From positions 59,291,481-59,355,480 of the forward strand of contig CM061236.1 of assembly GCA_030848705.1 (NCBI GenBank): a DNA stretch of 64,000 bases, read 5' to 3'. The stretch is from Heracleum sosnowskyi. Its lineage: Eukaryota > Streptophyta > Magnoliopsida > Apiales > Apiaceae. The position numbers and the translations under genes were made by a program. This document shows, one piece after another, positions 21,612 to 32,874 of the stretch. The number at the start of each line of letters is the position of its first letter. Position 1 is the stretch's first letter. The notes below the pieces were generated by a model. It had not been told where the DNA came from. It searched no databases and saw only the letters and a list, made by a program, of their open reading frames with translations.

Positions 21612-24600
21612 TTAAGAGAAATTTAGCATACCTAGCTCACTTACTAATCTTGAGAATGTTAATTCATCAAGTGGCTTGGTAAAGATATCTACAAGTTGTT
21701 GTTCACTTGGAACAAAATGTAACTCCACCGTACCATTCATAACATGTTCTCTAATGAAATGATACTTGATGTCAATGTTCTTGGTCCTTGAATGCTGCAC
21801 TGGATTCTCAGTAATGGCAATGCCACTAGTGTTGTCACAGAAGATAGGAATTTTCTCAACTCTTAATCCATAATCAAGTAGTTGATTTTTCATCTATAAA
21901 ATCTGTGCACAACAACTTCCAGCTGCAATATACTCAGCCTCAGCTGTGGAGGTAGAAACTGATTTTTGTTTCTTGCTGAACCATGACACAATCTTGTTTC
22001 CTAGGAATTGACAGGTGCCAGTTGTGCTTTTCCTGTCTATTTTACATCCTGCATAATCTGCATCTGAATAACCAATTAGTTCAAAGCCAGATTCTCTAGG
22101 ATACCAAATGCCAATATTTGGTGTTCCTTTGAGATATCTGAAAATTCTTTTAATAGAAACTAAATGGGATTCCCTAGGATCAGCCTGAAATCTAGCACAT
22201 GGACATGTAGCAAACATAATATCAGGTCTACTAGCTGTTAAATATAAAAGTGAGCCTACCTTGCCTCTATAACTTGAAATGTCCACAGATTTTTCCTTAG
22301 TATTCAATTCAAGTTTGGTAACAGTAGGCATGGGAGTTTTGGCAGGAGAGCATTCCATTAAGTTAAATTTCTTTAACAAGTCATGAATATACTTTGTTTG
22401 ACTAATGAAAATGCCTTCATTAACTTGCTTCACTTGGAGACCAAGAAAATAAGTTAATTCTCCCATCATGCTCATTTCATATTTACTTTGCATAAGCTTG
22501 GCAAACTTTTGACAAAGTTTTACATCTGTAGACCCAAAGATTATGTCATCTACATAGATTTGAACAAGTATAGTAGAGTCATTCACAATCCTATGAAAAG
22601 GAGTTTTATCTATAGTACCTCTAGTGAAGTGATTCTCAAGAAGGAACTGTGAAAGTGTGTCATACCAAGCTCTAGGTGCTTGTTTCAAACCATAGAGTGC
22701 TTTGAGGAGGAAGTATACATACTCTGGAAAATCATCATCTTCAAAACCAGGAGGTTGACTCACATACACCTCCTCTTCCAATTCCCCATTCAGAAAGGCA
22801 CTCTTCACATCCATTTGATAGACCTTGAAATTGGCATGGGCTGCATAGGCTAGGAAAATCCTTATTGCTTCTAGTCTTGCAACATGAGCAAAGGTTTCAT
22901 CAAAATCAATTCCCTCTTCCTGTGAATAGCCTTTTGCAACCAATCTTGCTTTGTTCCTTGTGACTATGCCATTTTCATCCATCTTGTTTCTGAACACCCA
23001 TTTTGTGCCTATAACACTCCTGTCCTTAGGCTTGGGCACCAGCTTCCAAACTTTGTTTCTCTCAAATTGGTTTAGCTCCTCTTGCATAGCTAATACCCAA
23101 TCTGGATCTAGAAGTGCATCCTCAACTTTCTTTGGCTCATCTTGAGACAGAAAGCTACTATATAAACATTCCTCTTGAGTTGCTCTTCTAGTTTGGACTT
23201 TTGAAGAAACATCACCTATAATGAGTTCAAAGGGATGATCTTTAGTCCATTTCCTTGAGGGAGGTAGATTAGCTCTTGAAGAAGTAGCTTCATGATCATG
23301 GTTGCCTTGATTTGATATTTGTCCTTGAGAAACTCCCCCTGAGTTTGTTGTCCCTAAATGATCACTCCTAGAAGCATTTCTGTGACTGTCAACGGTATGA
23401 CCATTTTGACTGTCAACGAAACACTCATTCTGACTGTCAACGAATCCTTCATCATGACTGTCAACGAAATGACCATTTGGTCTGCTAGAAGCTATTCTTT
23501 TCAATCTCAATGCAGCAATTTCATCTTCACTGCTGCTTTCATCTGTGCTAGACACAACAACTTTAGGCTATTTCTCAATAGCCTTGACATGATTCACTTG
23601 ATCTCCTTCCTCATTCTTAAAAGAGAGACTTTCATGGAAACCTTCATCACAGAGACCTTGAATTTTGAGATCATCAAAAACAACATGTACAGATTCCATA
23701 ACAATGTTGGTTCTGAGATTATAGACTCTGTAAGCTTTCCCTGCTGCATATCCCACAAATATTGCTTCATCTGCCTTTGCTTCAAATTTCCCCAAATGCT
23801 CAGCTTGATTTCTCAGAAAAAAGCACTTGCATCCAAAGACATGAAGAAAATCCAATAGTGGCTTCTTTCTTTTGAGTAGTTGATAAGGGGTCATTCCCTT
23901 GGCTTGATTAATCAAAGAAATATTTTGAGTGAAGCAAGCTGTGTTAACTGCTTCAGCCCAGAAATAAGTTGGTAACTTTGATTCATCTAGCATTGTCCTT
24001 GCAGCTTCAATAAGTGTTCTGTTTTTCCTTTCAACTACACCATTTTGCTGTGGTGTCCGTGTTGCTGAAAACTCATGCAAAATGCCATTTTCTTCACAGA
24101 ACATCTTCATAGCTGAATTCTTGAACTCTGTCCCATTGTCACTCCTTATCCTTCTTACTTTGAAGTCAGGATGGTTGTTTACCATCTTGATGTGATTGAT
24201 AATGATTTCACTTGCCTCATCTTTGGAGTGCAAAAAGAAGGTCCATGTAAATCTAGAAAAATCATCAACAATCACAAGACAGTATTTCTTCTGTGAGATG
24301 GACATGGCATTTACAGGGCCAAATAGATCCATATGAAGCAACTCAAGCTGATGGACAATTGATGACTCTGTCTTGCTTTTGAATGATGCCTTCTTTTGTT
24401 TCCCTTTTTGACAGGCATCACACAAACCATCCTTGGAGAATTCCACCTGTGGAATTCCTCTAGCAAGATCTTTCCTTACCAAGTCATTCATAACTTTGAA
24501 ATTCAGATGAGATAATTTCTTGTGCCATAGCCAACTTTCATCCTTGCTTGCCTTGCTGAAAAGACAAGTGATGGTGTCTGAACTTGTGCTACTAAAGTCA

Positions 24601-24942
24601 GTAATATACACATTCCCTCTTCTGAATCCAGTCATTACCACATTGTTGTCTCCTACCTTAGAAACAACACAGGCTTCTTTTGAAAAAGTAATTAAAAATC
24701 CTTTGTCACAAAGTTGGCTGATACTAAGCAAATTGTGCTTAAGACCATCCACCAATGCAACCTCATCAATGATGACATTTTCTTTTGAAATCAAGCCATA
24801 TCCCTTAGTGTAGCCTTTGCTGTCATCTCCAAAAGCAATACAAGGGCCAACTCTTTCCTGAAACTCTGTGAGCAGGGTAGAATCACCAGTCATGTGTCTT
24901 GAACATCCACTATCCAAGTACCAAAGATTCCTTTTGTCTCCC
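21612..24942 (-). pseudogene. pol: Pol of Sirevirus A (PR-IN-RT-RH) with two premature stops
   Basis: The frame opens after a TGTGTGCAG/GG junction at about 24,942. In order: aspartic protease (LDSGCSRHMTGD); GAG-pre-integrase finger (WHKKLSHLNF); integrase core with HMDLFGPV, RSDNGTEF and the Glu in NGVVERKNRT; a variable linker; copia reverse transcriptase with YVDDIIFGST; RNase H ending with the conserved AEAEYIAAGSCCAQIL region. A TAG at 23568 cuts the frame between integrase and RT. A TAG at 21894 follows CCAQIL where a Trp is expected. The linker at 23,385-23,475 is a four-fold repeat of FVDSQ-like units that encode the CGTTGAC motif. Catalytic residues look intact apart from these breaks. 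Confidence 0.9.
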
Positions 24943-24961
24943 TGCACACAATAAAATCAAA

Positions 24962-27419
24962 TCAAGTTGATTTTGGTACCCAAGTTTCCTTGGGTCCTGT
25001 TTTGTTAGCCTTTGATTTACCTTTTATATCATTTTTCACCTTGGGCTCAGATTGATTTAAATCAACCTTTACCTTTGGTGTTGATTTCTGAGGATCGCTC
25101 ACATTTTCATTCACAACATGCATAGTTGGAGGAACAGACATGTTATTCATATTCCATGGCATTTGTGGCACATTAAACATATTCATGTATGGATTAGGCA
25201 CAAATGGCATGCTAGTATATGGATTCTGAAATTGTGCATATGGAGCAAACATGTTAGGCATAACAGGCATTATAGGCACAGAACCATTCATTGCAGGCTT
25301 AGGCATTTTCACATTAGCAGTCTTCTTAACAGATTTGCAGTTAGTAGATAAATGACTAACACTACCACAATTAACACATGTCTTTCTAGGAGCATATTTA
25401 TCAGGTGTGTAATTGTTATGTTTGTTAATCCCTACTTTGCCATTCCTGTTATTCTTTTTATTGCCCTTAGTCTCAACTTGAATTTTCTCTAACTTGTCTT
25501 TCAATTGCTTGTTTGACAAGTGACCTACATTTGCTCTTTCAACAGGCTTCTCAACTTTCTTTGATTTACTAGACTCACCTTGAACAAAGTTCTTGGTGAC
25601 AGGACCATACTTGTTATTAAGTCTAGTGAGTTCTTCTTTCCTTTTCTCTGTCAACGAAACAGCCTGATCGGTTGATGGTTCATCTGTCAACAAAACTTTG
25701 CATTCCGTTGACATATCAACCTTCAACAAATGATCATTGTTGTTTGTTGACTCTATTTCTGATTCTAAGGTCTCACCATCATACCCTAGCTTCTCTTTGT
25801 TCTTTTTCCATGATTGCTCACAGAAAGATTCCATACCTTGAACATTAATGATGTTGGTAGCAACATTCCTGGAATATTTCCATTTTGCAATCACACTTTG
25901 TTCTATTTCAAGTTGTGTTTTAAGAATCTCTTCCCTTTCTAACACTTTCTCAAGTTCCTTCTTAGCATCCCTACTAACACACCTCATTTTCTCAAACTCA
26001 ATGAGCTGTGCTTCTAACATGGCATTTCTATCACTTAAGAGCATATTAGACTCTTTGATTCTTGAGTTCTCTTTGGTAAGTGATTTAAGAGTAACACGCA
26101 AATTATATAGTACAGTAGACATTTCATTTACTGCACTATCGCATTCCACTTTAGAAAGCTCAGAAAGATTAGTAATTGTTACCTGATTGCTAGAGGAACT
26201 TGCTTCCTGCTCATGATTGTTAGCCATTAGAGCCAAGTTGACATACTCAACATCATCATCATCAGAATCTTCACCATTACCAGCCCAATCATACTCCTGA
26301 GACATGAAAGCTTTTTATTTCTGCTTGAGAAGTTCAAAGTATTTCTTTTTATAATCAACAGGCTCAAATTTCCTGTTGCCCTTCTCAACTTTGGGATTTC
26401 TGCAATCTCCAGAAAAGTGACCAATCATTCCACAGTTGAAACATTTAGACTTAGACTTTTCAATCCAGTTATTTTTGATAGGTTGAAAGTCTCTCCTTGG
26501 TGGTCTTGCTTCTGAGTTTCTCTTGAATTTGAACTTAGAGAATTTCCTTGAAAGAAAAGCTATGTGTTCATCAATCTCATCTAAGTCATCCAAGTTGGCT
26601 GGTTCTGGTTCTTCTTCTTCTGTCATCTTGCCTTTACCCTTGCTAACATCACTCCTACAACTAGCTCGACTAGTTGTGGCTTTTGCAGTTTCTTCATTGT
26701 CATCTTCTAGTTGGTTCACAGATGCAATCAATGCAATAGATCCACCTTTCTTTTGTACCTTCTCAATTTCTTCATCTTGCTCCATTTCCAACTCATATGT
26801 CTTTAAAGTTCCATAAAGCCTCTCAAGAGTGTAGTCTTTGTACTCCTGAGTGTTTCTCAGGGAAACAGTCATAGGCTTCCATTCTTTTGGAAGAGCTCTA
26901 AGAAATTTGAGGTTTGAATCCTTGGTTTGGTAGATTCTCCCATACAACTTTAATCCATTCAAAAGCTTTTGAAACCTACTAAACGTGTCATTTAGGTTTT
27001 CACCAACTTTAAAATGAAAGTGCTCATATTGTTGTATAAGGAGTTGCATTTTGTTCTCCCTAACTTGCTCAGTTCCTTCACAGAGTGTTCTAACAGTGTC
27101 CCATACTTCTTTAGAGGTAGTACAGTTTATAACATTGTCGAACATCTCTTGCTCCAAACCATTTAACAGAATGTTCATGGTTCTTTTTGTCTTTATGGAT
27201 TTCTGCAACATCTTCAATAGTCCATTCTGAGGCAGGTTTTGGAATTTCCACATCTGGAGCATCATCTGGCAGTCCAACTCTAGATGCAAACTTCATGGGA
27301 ACGTGTGGACCTTTCTCAATGCAGTCTACATATCTCTCATCCATAGACATGAGATGTAGATGCATGTTTACTTTCCAGTGAAAGTAATTGTCCTTATCTA
27401 GAACTGGTATCTTTACCAT
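24962..27419 (-). pseudogene. gag: Gag of Sirevirus A with a frameshift and an internal stop
   Basis: It starts at 27419 (MVKIPVLDKDNYFHWK), 50 bases downstream of the primer site. A one-base insertion near 27,185 shifts the frame. The second piece (27289-26315) carries the copia capsid region and a zinc knuckle (CFNCGMIGHFSGDC), and ends in a TAA at 26315 that the B and C copies lack. The third piece (26305-24962) carries a long coiled coil, a second knuckle-like CVNCGSVSHLSTNC, and a Met/Asn/Pro-rich tail. Coiled-coil gag extensions are typical of Sireviruses. It ends in TGA at 24962, just before the acceptor-like junction to pol. Confidence 0.88.
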
Positions 27420-27468
27420 GGTTACTGTTTTGGCCTTGATCTTTAAACTTCTTGTATGTTAGAAGCTC

Positions 27469-27480
27469 GCTCTGATACCA
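27469..27480 (-). other. Primer binding site of Sirevirus A
   Basis: Minus-strand TGGTATCAGAGC, two bases inside the LTR end at 27483. Confidence 0.92.
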
Positions 27481-27482
27481 AT

Positions 27483-28165
27483 TGTTAATCCCAAATGACC
27501 TAACAGAATTGTAGAAGGGGGGGTTGAATACAATTCTAGATATTTCGAAATTTAAAACAACTTACAATTAAAACTTTACTGAAAATAAAAACACAAGCAA
27601 ATATAAAATTTCAGTTGGATGTTTTGAGGATCCAACTGAGATGTTTTTATTGCGGAAATAATCTGTGTTACAAAAATGTATCAAAACTACTCAGTTCTTG
27701 ATACAAAGTGAGAGTGCTCTTGAGAAAGCTAATACAAACTATTTTATCTCACTCACATATATCTTAATGAACTGCTACACTTGGTTATATAACCCAAGTT
27801 TACGATGCTACTTTTGGCTACTCTAAATTAAACTAGAAGTATCCTCCAGTAGCTTGCTTTTCATCCCTTTTGTCCAATGGTCCTTGAAGATCTTGGCTTT
27901 TGTCTTCATGCTTATTATGATCACTTTCTAGAACCTTATTGGAAATTGGAATGTTTCCTTATTTCCAGTAACCATTTTGATGGCTTCCAATGCAAAGTAC
28001 ACTTCCATATCTCACTTTTGATCTGTCAGATAACTGTCACTATCACTTTGTCAACTATTCAGAAAAGCAATAATGATTCGTTGATAGTAGAGGGATGTGT
28101 TTATTCTTCGTTTCGTTGATGAGTAAACTCTATTTCGTTGATGAGTAAACTCCATACCGTTGACA
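27483..28165 (-). repeat. 5' LTR of Sirevirus A
   Basis: 683 bp, from TGTTAATCCC beside the primer site to CCGTTGACA on the plus strand. It contains the Sirevirus U5 block (on the minus strand TATTCAACCCCCC then TTCTAC, 27511-27531). A perfect palindrome GGTTATATAACC at 27783-27794 could serve as a TATA box. Four CGTTGA motifs lie at 28,078-28,162, at the extreme upstream end of the LTR in element orientation. Its partner LTR is not in the window, so the outer boundary rests on the TGT...ACA ends alone. Confidence 0.82.
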
Positions 28166-28169
28166 GAGT

Positions 28170-28742
28170 TGTTAGATATAATTGCTGATGTTTGTTTATC
28201 AGTGTTTAAAGTATCAGGATACTATCAGAGTTTAGCTGGAAGACTGGTCAGAGTTTGTTAAACTCTGACAGTCAGAGTTTGCTTAGATGTCGGTGTTATA
28301 CACAATGAAGATTCTAGAAGTGATATACTTTGAAGAAGGATAGAAGCAAAGAGATATCGTGATGGCTAAGGAAACGGAACAGAAGACAGAAGCAATTCTA
28401 AATTGATATTAATTGTATAGCTGATTTATAGGAATATCAATTTTGGATTGTATGTAGCTGTGTACTATATAAACACAGATAGGTTAACCCTAAAAGGGAT
28501 GCGAATACGTGAAAACATTATTCTTGTAACCTAGCAGCTCTCTATGATATTTTACATCACCGAGAGAGGAGTTATTAATTCCATACAGTTTATTATTTAT
28601 AAACAGTGTTCTTATTGTTATTCTCATACATATACTTGATTATATATTGTGTATTCGGCCTAACATACATAATTTATTAAGTTGAGAATCTTATACAATT
28701 GTATTCAACCCCCCTTCTACAATTGTTATTTACTGGGTAACA
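28170..28742 (+). repeat. 5' LTR of Sirevirus B
   Basis: 573 bp with TGTTA...TAACA ends. A TATA box CTATATAAAC lies at 28465-28474. The conserved block TATTCAACCCCCCTTCTAC is at 28702-28720. Four copies of the B motif (AAACTCTG or its complement) crowd into 28,226-28,280. The 3' partner is outside the window, so the left end is set by the inverted termini. Confidence 0.82.
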
Positions 28743-28744
28743 AT

Positions 28745-28757
28745 TGGTATCAGAGCC
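28745..28757 (+). other. Primer binding site of Sirevirus B
   Basis: TGGTATCAGAGCC, two bases after the LTR end. Confidence 0.93.
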
Positions 28758-28808
28758 TAGACTGTTGAATATATACAGTTTTATCTTGATCCAAACACAA
28801 GTATAATC

Positions 28809-31066
28809 ATGGCTGAAAATATCCAAGCAGGTTCTAATCCCGAAAAGGTTCAACCAACTTCTGTGAGTCGATACGAGACGATTAGGGTTCCAATTCTCAG
28901 ACCAGCGGAATATCCAATATGGAAGGTAAAGATGACCATGTTTCTGGAAGCCACAGATCCAGAATACCTTGATAGAATCAATGATGGTCCTCATAAGCCA
29001 ACTAAACTGTCTCTTGTTGTTGCTGGTCAAGAACAAAAGATTGTTCCAAAGGAAAAGAAAGATTTGACTCCTGAAGACATCTCATCAATTGCAAAGGATG
29101 CAAAAGTTAGACATCTTCTCCATAGTGCCTTAGATAATGTCATGTCTAACAGAGTTTTGGTTGCAAGACTGCCAAAGAAATTTGGGATGCTTTAGAAGTC
29201 AGATGTCAAGGAACAAGTGCTATAAAGAAGAACAGGAAGACTATACTTACACAGGAGTATGAACACTTTGACTCGAGACCTGATGAAACTTTGACTGAGA
29301 CATATGACAGATTCTGTAAACTGTTGAATGATTTATCTCTGGTTGATAAAGAATATGATCTTGAAGAGTCTAATCTCAAGTTTCTTCTATCTCTACCTGA
29401 AAGATGGGATTTAAAGGCAACAACAATAAGAGATAATTATGATCTTACAGAAACAGAACTTGATGAAATCTATGGGTTGCTTAAAACTCATGAACTTGAG
29501 ATAGAACAAAGAAATAGAAGATCTTGTAAGAAGACAAAATCTGTTGCTCTTAAAGTTGAAGAAAAGCTTCTTAAGAAAGAGACATCAAAGAAGAAAGCTA
29601 AGGGAAAGGCTTTGGTCATAAACTCTGAAAGTGAGTCATCAAACTCTGATGATGACTCAAACACTGTTGAATCATCTGAATCCGAGGATGATGAAGAACA
29701 GATGATGCAAATGGCTGCTTTGATGGTGAAGACCTTCAAGAAGATGGGTTTCAAGAACTTCAAGAAAGGAAAGAGATTCTCTAGGAGAGATTCAAACTCT
29801 GAAAGGAAGAGTTTCAGAAAGTCTGAAGGAAGGGATACCAAATCTGGGAAGAAAGACAAGTCTGAGATCCAGTGCTACAAGTGTAAAGAAATGGGTCACT
29901 ATGCTCCAGAGTGCAAGAAAGGAAAATTTGAAAAAGCACTCATCACTAAAGGAAGAGACTGGGCAGACACTTCAGACTCAGATGAGGATGTCAACTATGC
30001 TCTCATGGCAACTATTAAAGATGAATCTGAATCATCTGAAAACAAGGTACCCCTAACAACTTATGCTTATGATACTGATAATATATCTGAATTGAGAATT
30101 TATCTTAAAAGCATACATGTTAGTTATAGAGATCAGACTCTAGAAAATGAAAGAATTAAATATGAGAATCTAAAAATTAAAGAGAGAAATAAATTTCTTG
30201 AAGAAAAACTTGTTAACATGCAACAAGTTCAAAAGGAAAGAGATGATGCTGTTTATGTTGAACAAGAGTTGCTTAAGAGATTTAGGCAATTAGAATCTGA
30301 ATTGGAAAAAGAGAGAAAGATAATTAAAACCTGGACAAATTCAGGAAAAGACACACATCAAGTGTTTCAAACAGATCCAGTTGGGTTAGGTTACTGTGTG
30401 GAAGATGAACTTAGATTTAAAGATAAAGTTAAAGTTAAAACACATCTTCCACCTATAAAATTTGTTCCTGAATACAGTAAGTTAAACTATGTACTTGAAA
30501 AAGAAACTGTTAAGGAAGAACTAGTAAAAACTTGTGTTAAACAGGTTAATGTTGGTTTAATGACAGAGAAACAATTCAAGTATAAGCTCAAAGAGGTAAA
30601 GTCTGTTGAGAAACAGAAAGTGTCCAGGAAGAACAAAAATGGAAAAGTAGGCATTAATAAAGGTAATAATCATTTGCCTAATACTGATGCTCCAAGAAAA
30701 ACATGTCATAATTGTGGTAGTACTAACCATCTTGCAAGTTTCTGTAGGAAGAACAAAGACATTAATTCTTTACCCTCAAAGTCTGGAGTTAAGAATGATT
30801 ATGTTAGAGTTAGACCACAGACTTTATGCACTCACTGTGGGAGTACTTGGCATTCTATTTATACTTGCAAGAATTATCATGCTATTTATCATAACTATTA
30901 TGAGTTGAAGCCCAATTTGAAATGGGTTAAAGTTGATTCTGCAAGTATAAACTCTGATACTGTTAGCTTAAACTCTGTTGATAAGAATTCCGCTGCAGAA
31001 GCTAACAATGTTAAGAAAGCCAAAGGATCCAAGCAAGTCTGGATCCTTAAAACTAACTCTCAGTAA
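28809..31066 (+). pseudogene. gag: Gag of Sirevirus B, one frameshift
   Basis: It starts at ATG 28809. The first frame stops at 29195 because of a shift near 29,155; the rest (to TAA 31064-31066) is in the second frame and is open for about 630 codons. Features in order: copia capsid region, a Ser/Asp/Glu-rich linker (about 29,630-29,700), zinc knuckle CYKCKEMGHYAPEC, a long coiled coil (about 30,080-30,330), and two further knuckle-like motifs, CHNCGSTNHLASFC and CTHCGSTWHSIYTC. The AAACTCTGA motif is embedded in the linkers as Asn-Ser-Glu/Asp codons. The gag stop lies 15 bases before the acceptor-like TTGCAG at the start of pol. Confidence 0.88.
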
Positions 31067-31081
31067 TTGTTTGTGATTGCA

Positions 31082-31453
31082 GGGCATAAGAGAGAGCACC
31101 CTAGTCTTGGACAGTGGATGTTCAGGGCACATGACTGGAAATAAAGCCCTGTTATCAGATTATGAGGAGAAGGCTGACCCAAAAGTTTCCTATAGATATG
31201 GAAACATAGGACGTACTCTGGGATATGGCAATATCAATCTTGGAAGTGTCATCATCACAAATGTAGCTCTTGTCCCAGGACTCAAGCATGATCTGCTATC
31301 TGTGAGTCAAATCTGTGACAGAGGTTATCATGTAAATTTTCAATCTGAATATTGTGAGGTTGTTAGCAAATCTACAGGGAAAGTTGTTCTAGTTGGACAC
31401 AGACGTAACAATATCTATGAAGCAAGTTTGGTAACAAACTCTGAAGGAAAAGC
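31082..31453 (+). pseudogene. pol: Pol of Sirevirus B, first part (protease)
   Basis: The frame opens just after GATTGCAG/GG. It contains the aspartic protease active site LDSGCSGHMTGN, the flap-side GLKHDLLSVSQICDRGY block, and the region leading to the GAG-pre-integrase finger. It stops being B sequence at 31453, where the LTR of C begins; the same frame resumes at about 58,144. The last codons of the frame continuing to 31520 belong to the LTR of C. Confidence 0.9.
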
Positions 31454-32768
31454 TGAAAGGCATATGTCTAGGCCTATTTGTAAACACCGAGGATTCTACT
31501 CAACTTTAATTAAGATGTAATAAGTAAATAATAAAAATCAATTGTCACAGGAATCTCAGAAGATTATATCTGTCAAAGAATGAAGATTAAAGTCATCTAC
31601 AGACTTGAAGTGATTCTACATTGAAAGAAGCTCAATTTATTGATCAAGCCTCAATGAAGTATTCAAGCTCAGTGGATTTATTAAAGTGACAGAGATTTCA
31701 AGTGGTGACAGAAAAAGATACTGGTTACAGAGTTCTTGAATGAGAAGGAAGTGAATCACTGCTTAAAGTCAAACAGATAAAGAACAGACATTGTCGTTAG
31801 TCACCCATGAACCAGACCGTGCATTGAGTGTCAACGTACTATTGTGTTTGTTATTTATCTAAGTTTTAAGTGATTCTGGAATTAATTGAGAAGTCAACTA
31901 ATTCTATTTATTCTCTTATAAATAGTTAATATTATTAAGTATATTATTTATTAAATTAATTCTGCAGAGAATTAATTTAATACATAATTTATTTAGTTAA
32001 TTATTTAAATTAGAATAAAAATGAACTAGGAAGACTGAGGTTTGATCTAGGAAGACTTAGTTTAATGAACTAGGAAGACTCACAAAAGAGTCTTCCCGAT
32101 TGTCTTCCTAGGCAAATCAGAATCTTCCCGATTGTCTTCCACTTGCATTCCATTGTCTTACCGAGAGTCTTCCAAGGCAAAAAGTGTTGTATTTTTTATT
32201 GTCTTCCTAGTGCATTTACAATATGTTAAGTGCACGTGGTCTATCAAAAAGAAAAGCAATTGTATTAAAGACACAAGACAATTCGAAGACAAGCACTAAT
32301 CATTATTTTCTAACAGAAGACAAAAGCAAACAGACATTCTATTAAAAGCTCTGTCTTAAATTCCTTCAACTGCAAAGCTCTAAATTTCTGCAGGAGTATT
32401 AATTCTTGATTGTTCTTAACATTTAATCCATAAGAATTGTATCTCTTGTACTGCTTTGACTTTCTAGCGGATCATAATCCCTAGATTTTATATCGAACTA
32501 CTTTTTAGTATTCGATCCTTTTTATTACAAAAATAGATAAATTCATGTCGAATTTATTCTAGATTTGTTTTATCAAGTTCTTTGTAATCAGTGATCAAAA
32601 TTGTAACACCCCTCAAGTTTAATAGAGTTTCTATTTAACTTGAATATTGTTTCAGTTTTTATTCCACATTAATTTGTTCTAATTGGTTTAATCTTAAACG
32701 AACAAATTTCGATAAAACGGTATAGTTTGTATTCAACCCCCCTTCTACAAACTTATCAGGACCTAACA
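31454..32768 (+). repeat. 5' LTR of Sirevirus C
   Basis: 1,315 bp, TGAAAGGCAT...CCTAACA. TATA box TATAAATA at 31917-31924. About ten copies of GGAAGACT/AGTCTTCC-type motifs lie between 32,026 and 32,212, downstream of the TATA box, in both orientations. The conserved U5 block TATTCAACCCCCCTTCTAC is near 32,730-32,748. Confidence 0.94.
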
Positions 32769-32770
32769 AT

Positions 32771-32783
32771 TGGTATCAGAGCC
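32771..32783 (+). other. Primer binding site of Sirevirus C
   Basis: TGGTATCAGAGCC, two bases after the LTR. Confidence 0.93.
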
Positions 32784-32874
32784 TTTTGATTGATATACAA
32801 ATCAAAGATCCAATTGTTTTGAGATTTTTCTTTTAAACTCTGATTTTTTATCTTATTCCTAAAAATCTCAAAAG

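Larger units (their letters stand above)
14249..28165 (-). mobile_element. Element A: Sirevirus (Maximus/SIRE, Ty1/copia), degraded
   Basis: Order on the minus strand: LTR 27483-28165, primer binding site, gag, pol, spacer, then a long 3' ORF; the 3' LTR lies beyond the window or beyond F and T. The copia order (integrase before RT), the long gag with a coiled coil, and the large ORF after pol are Sirevirus traits. Lesions: a frameshift in gag near 27,185, stops at 26315, 23568 and 21894, a frameshift near 20,378, stops at 16163 and 15482, the solo LTR E, and truncation by F. The copy cannot be autonomous. Confidence 0.9.

Noticed and set aside
28745..28757. TGGTATCAGAGCC considered as part of a tRNA gene
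   Set aside because: It is complementary to a tRNA 3' end and adjoins an LTR; no cloverleaf surrounds it.
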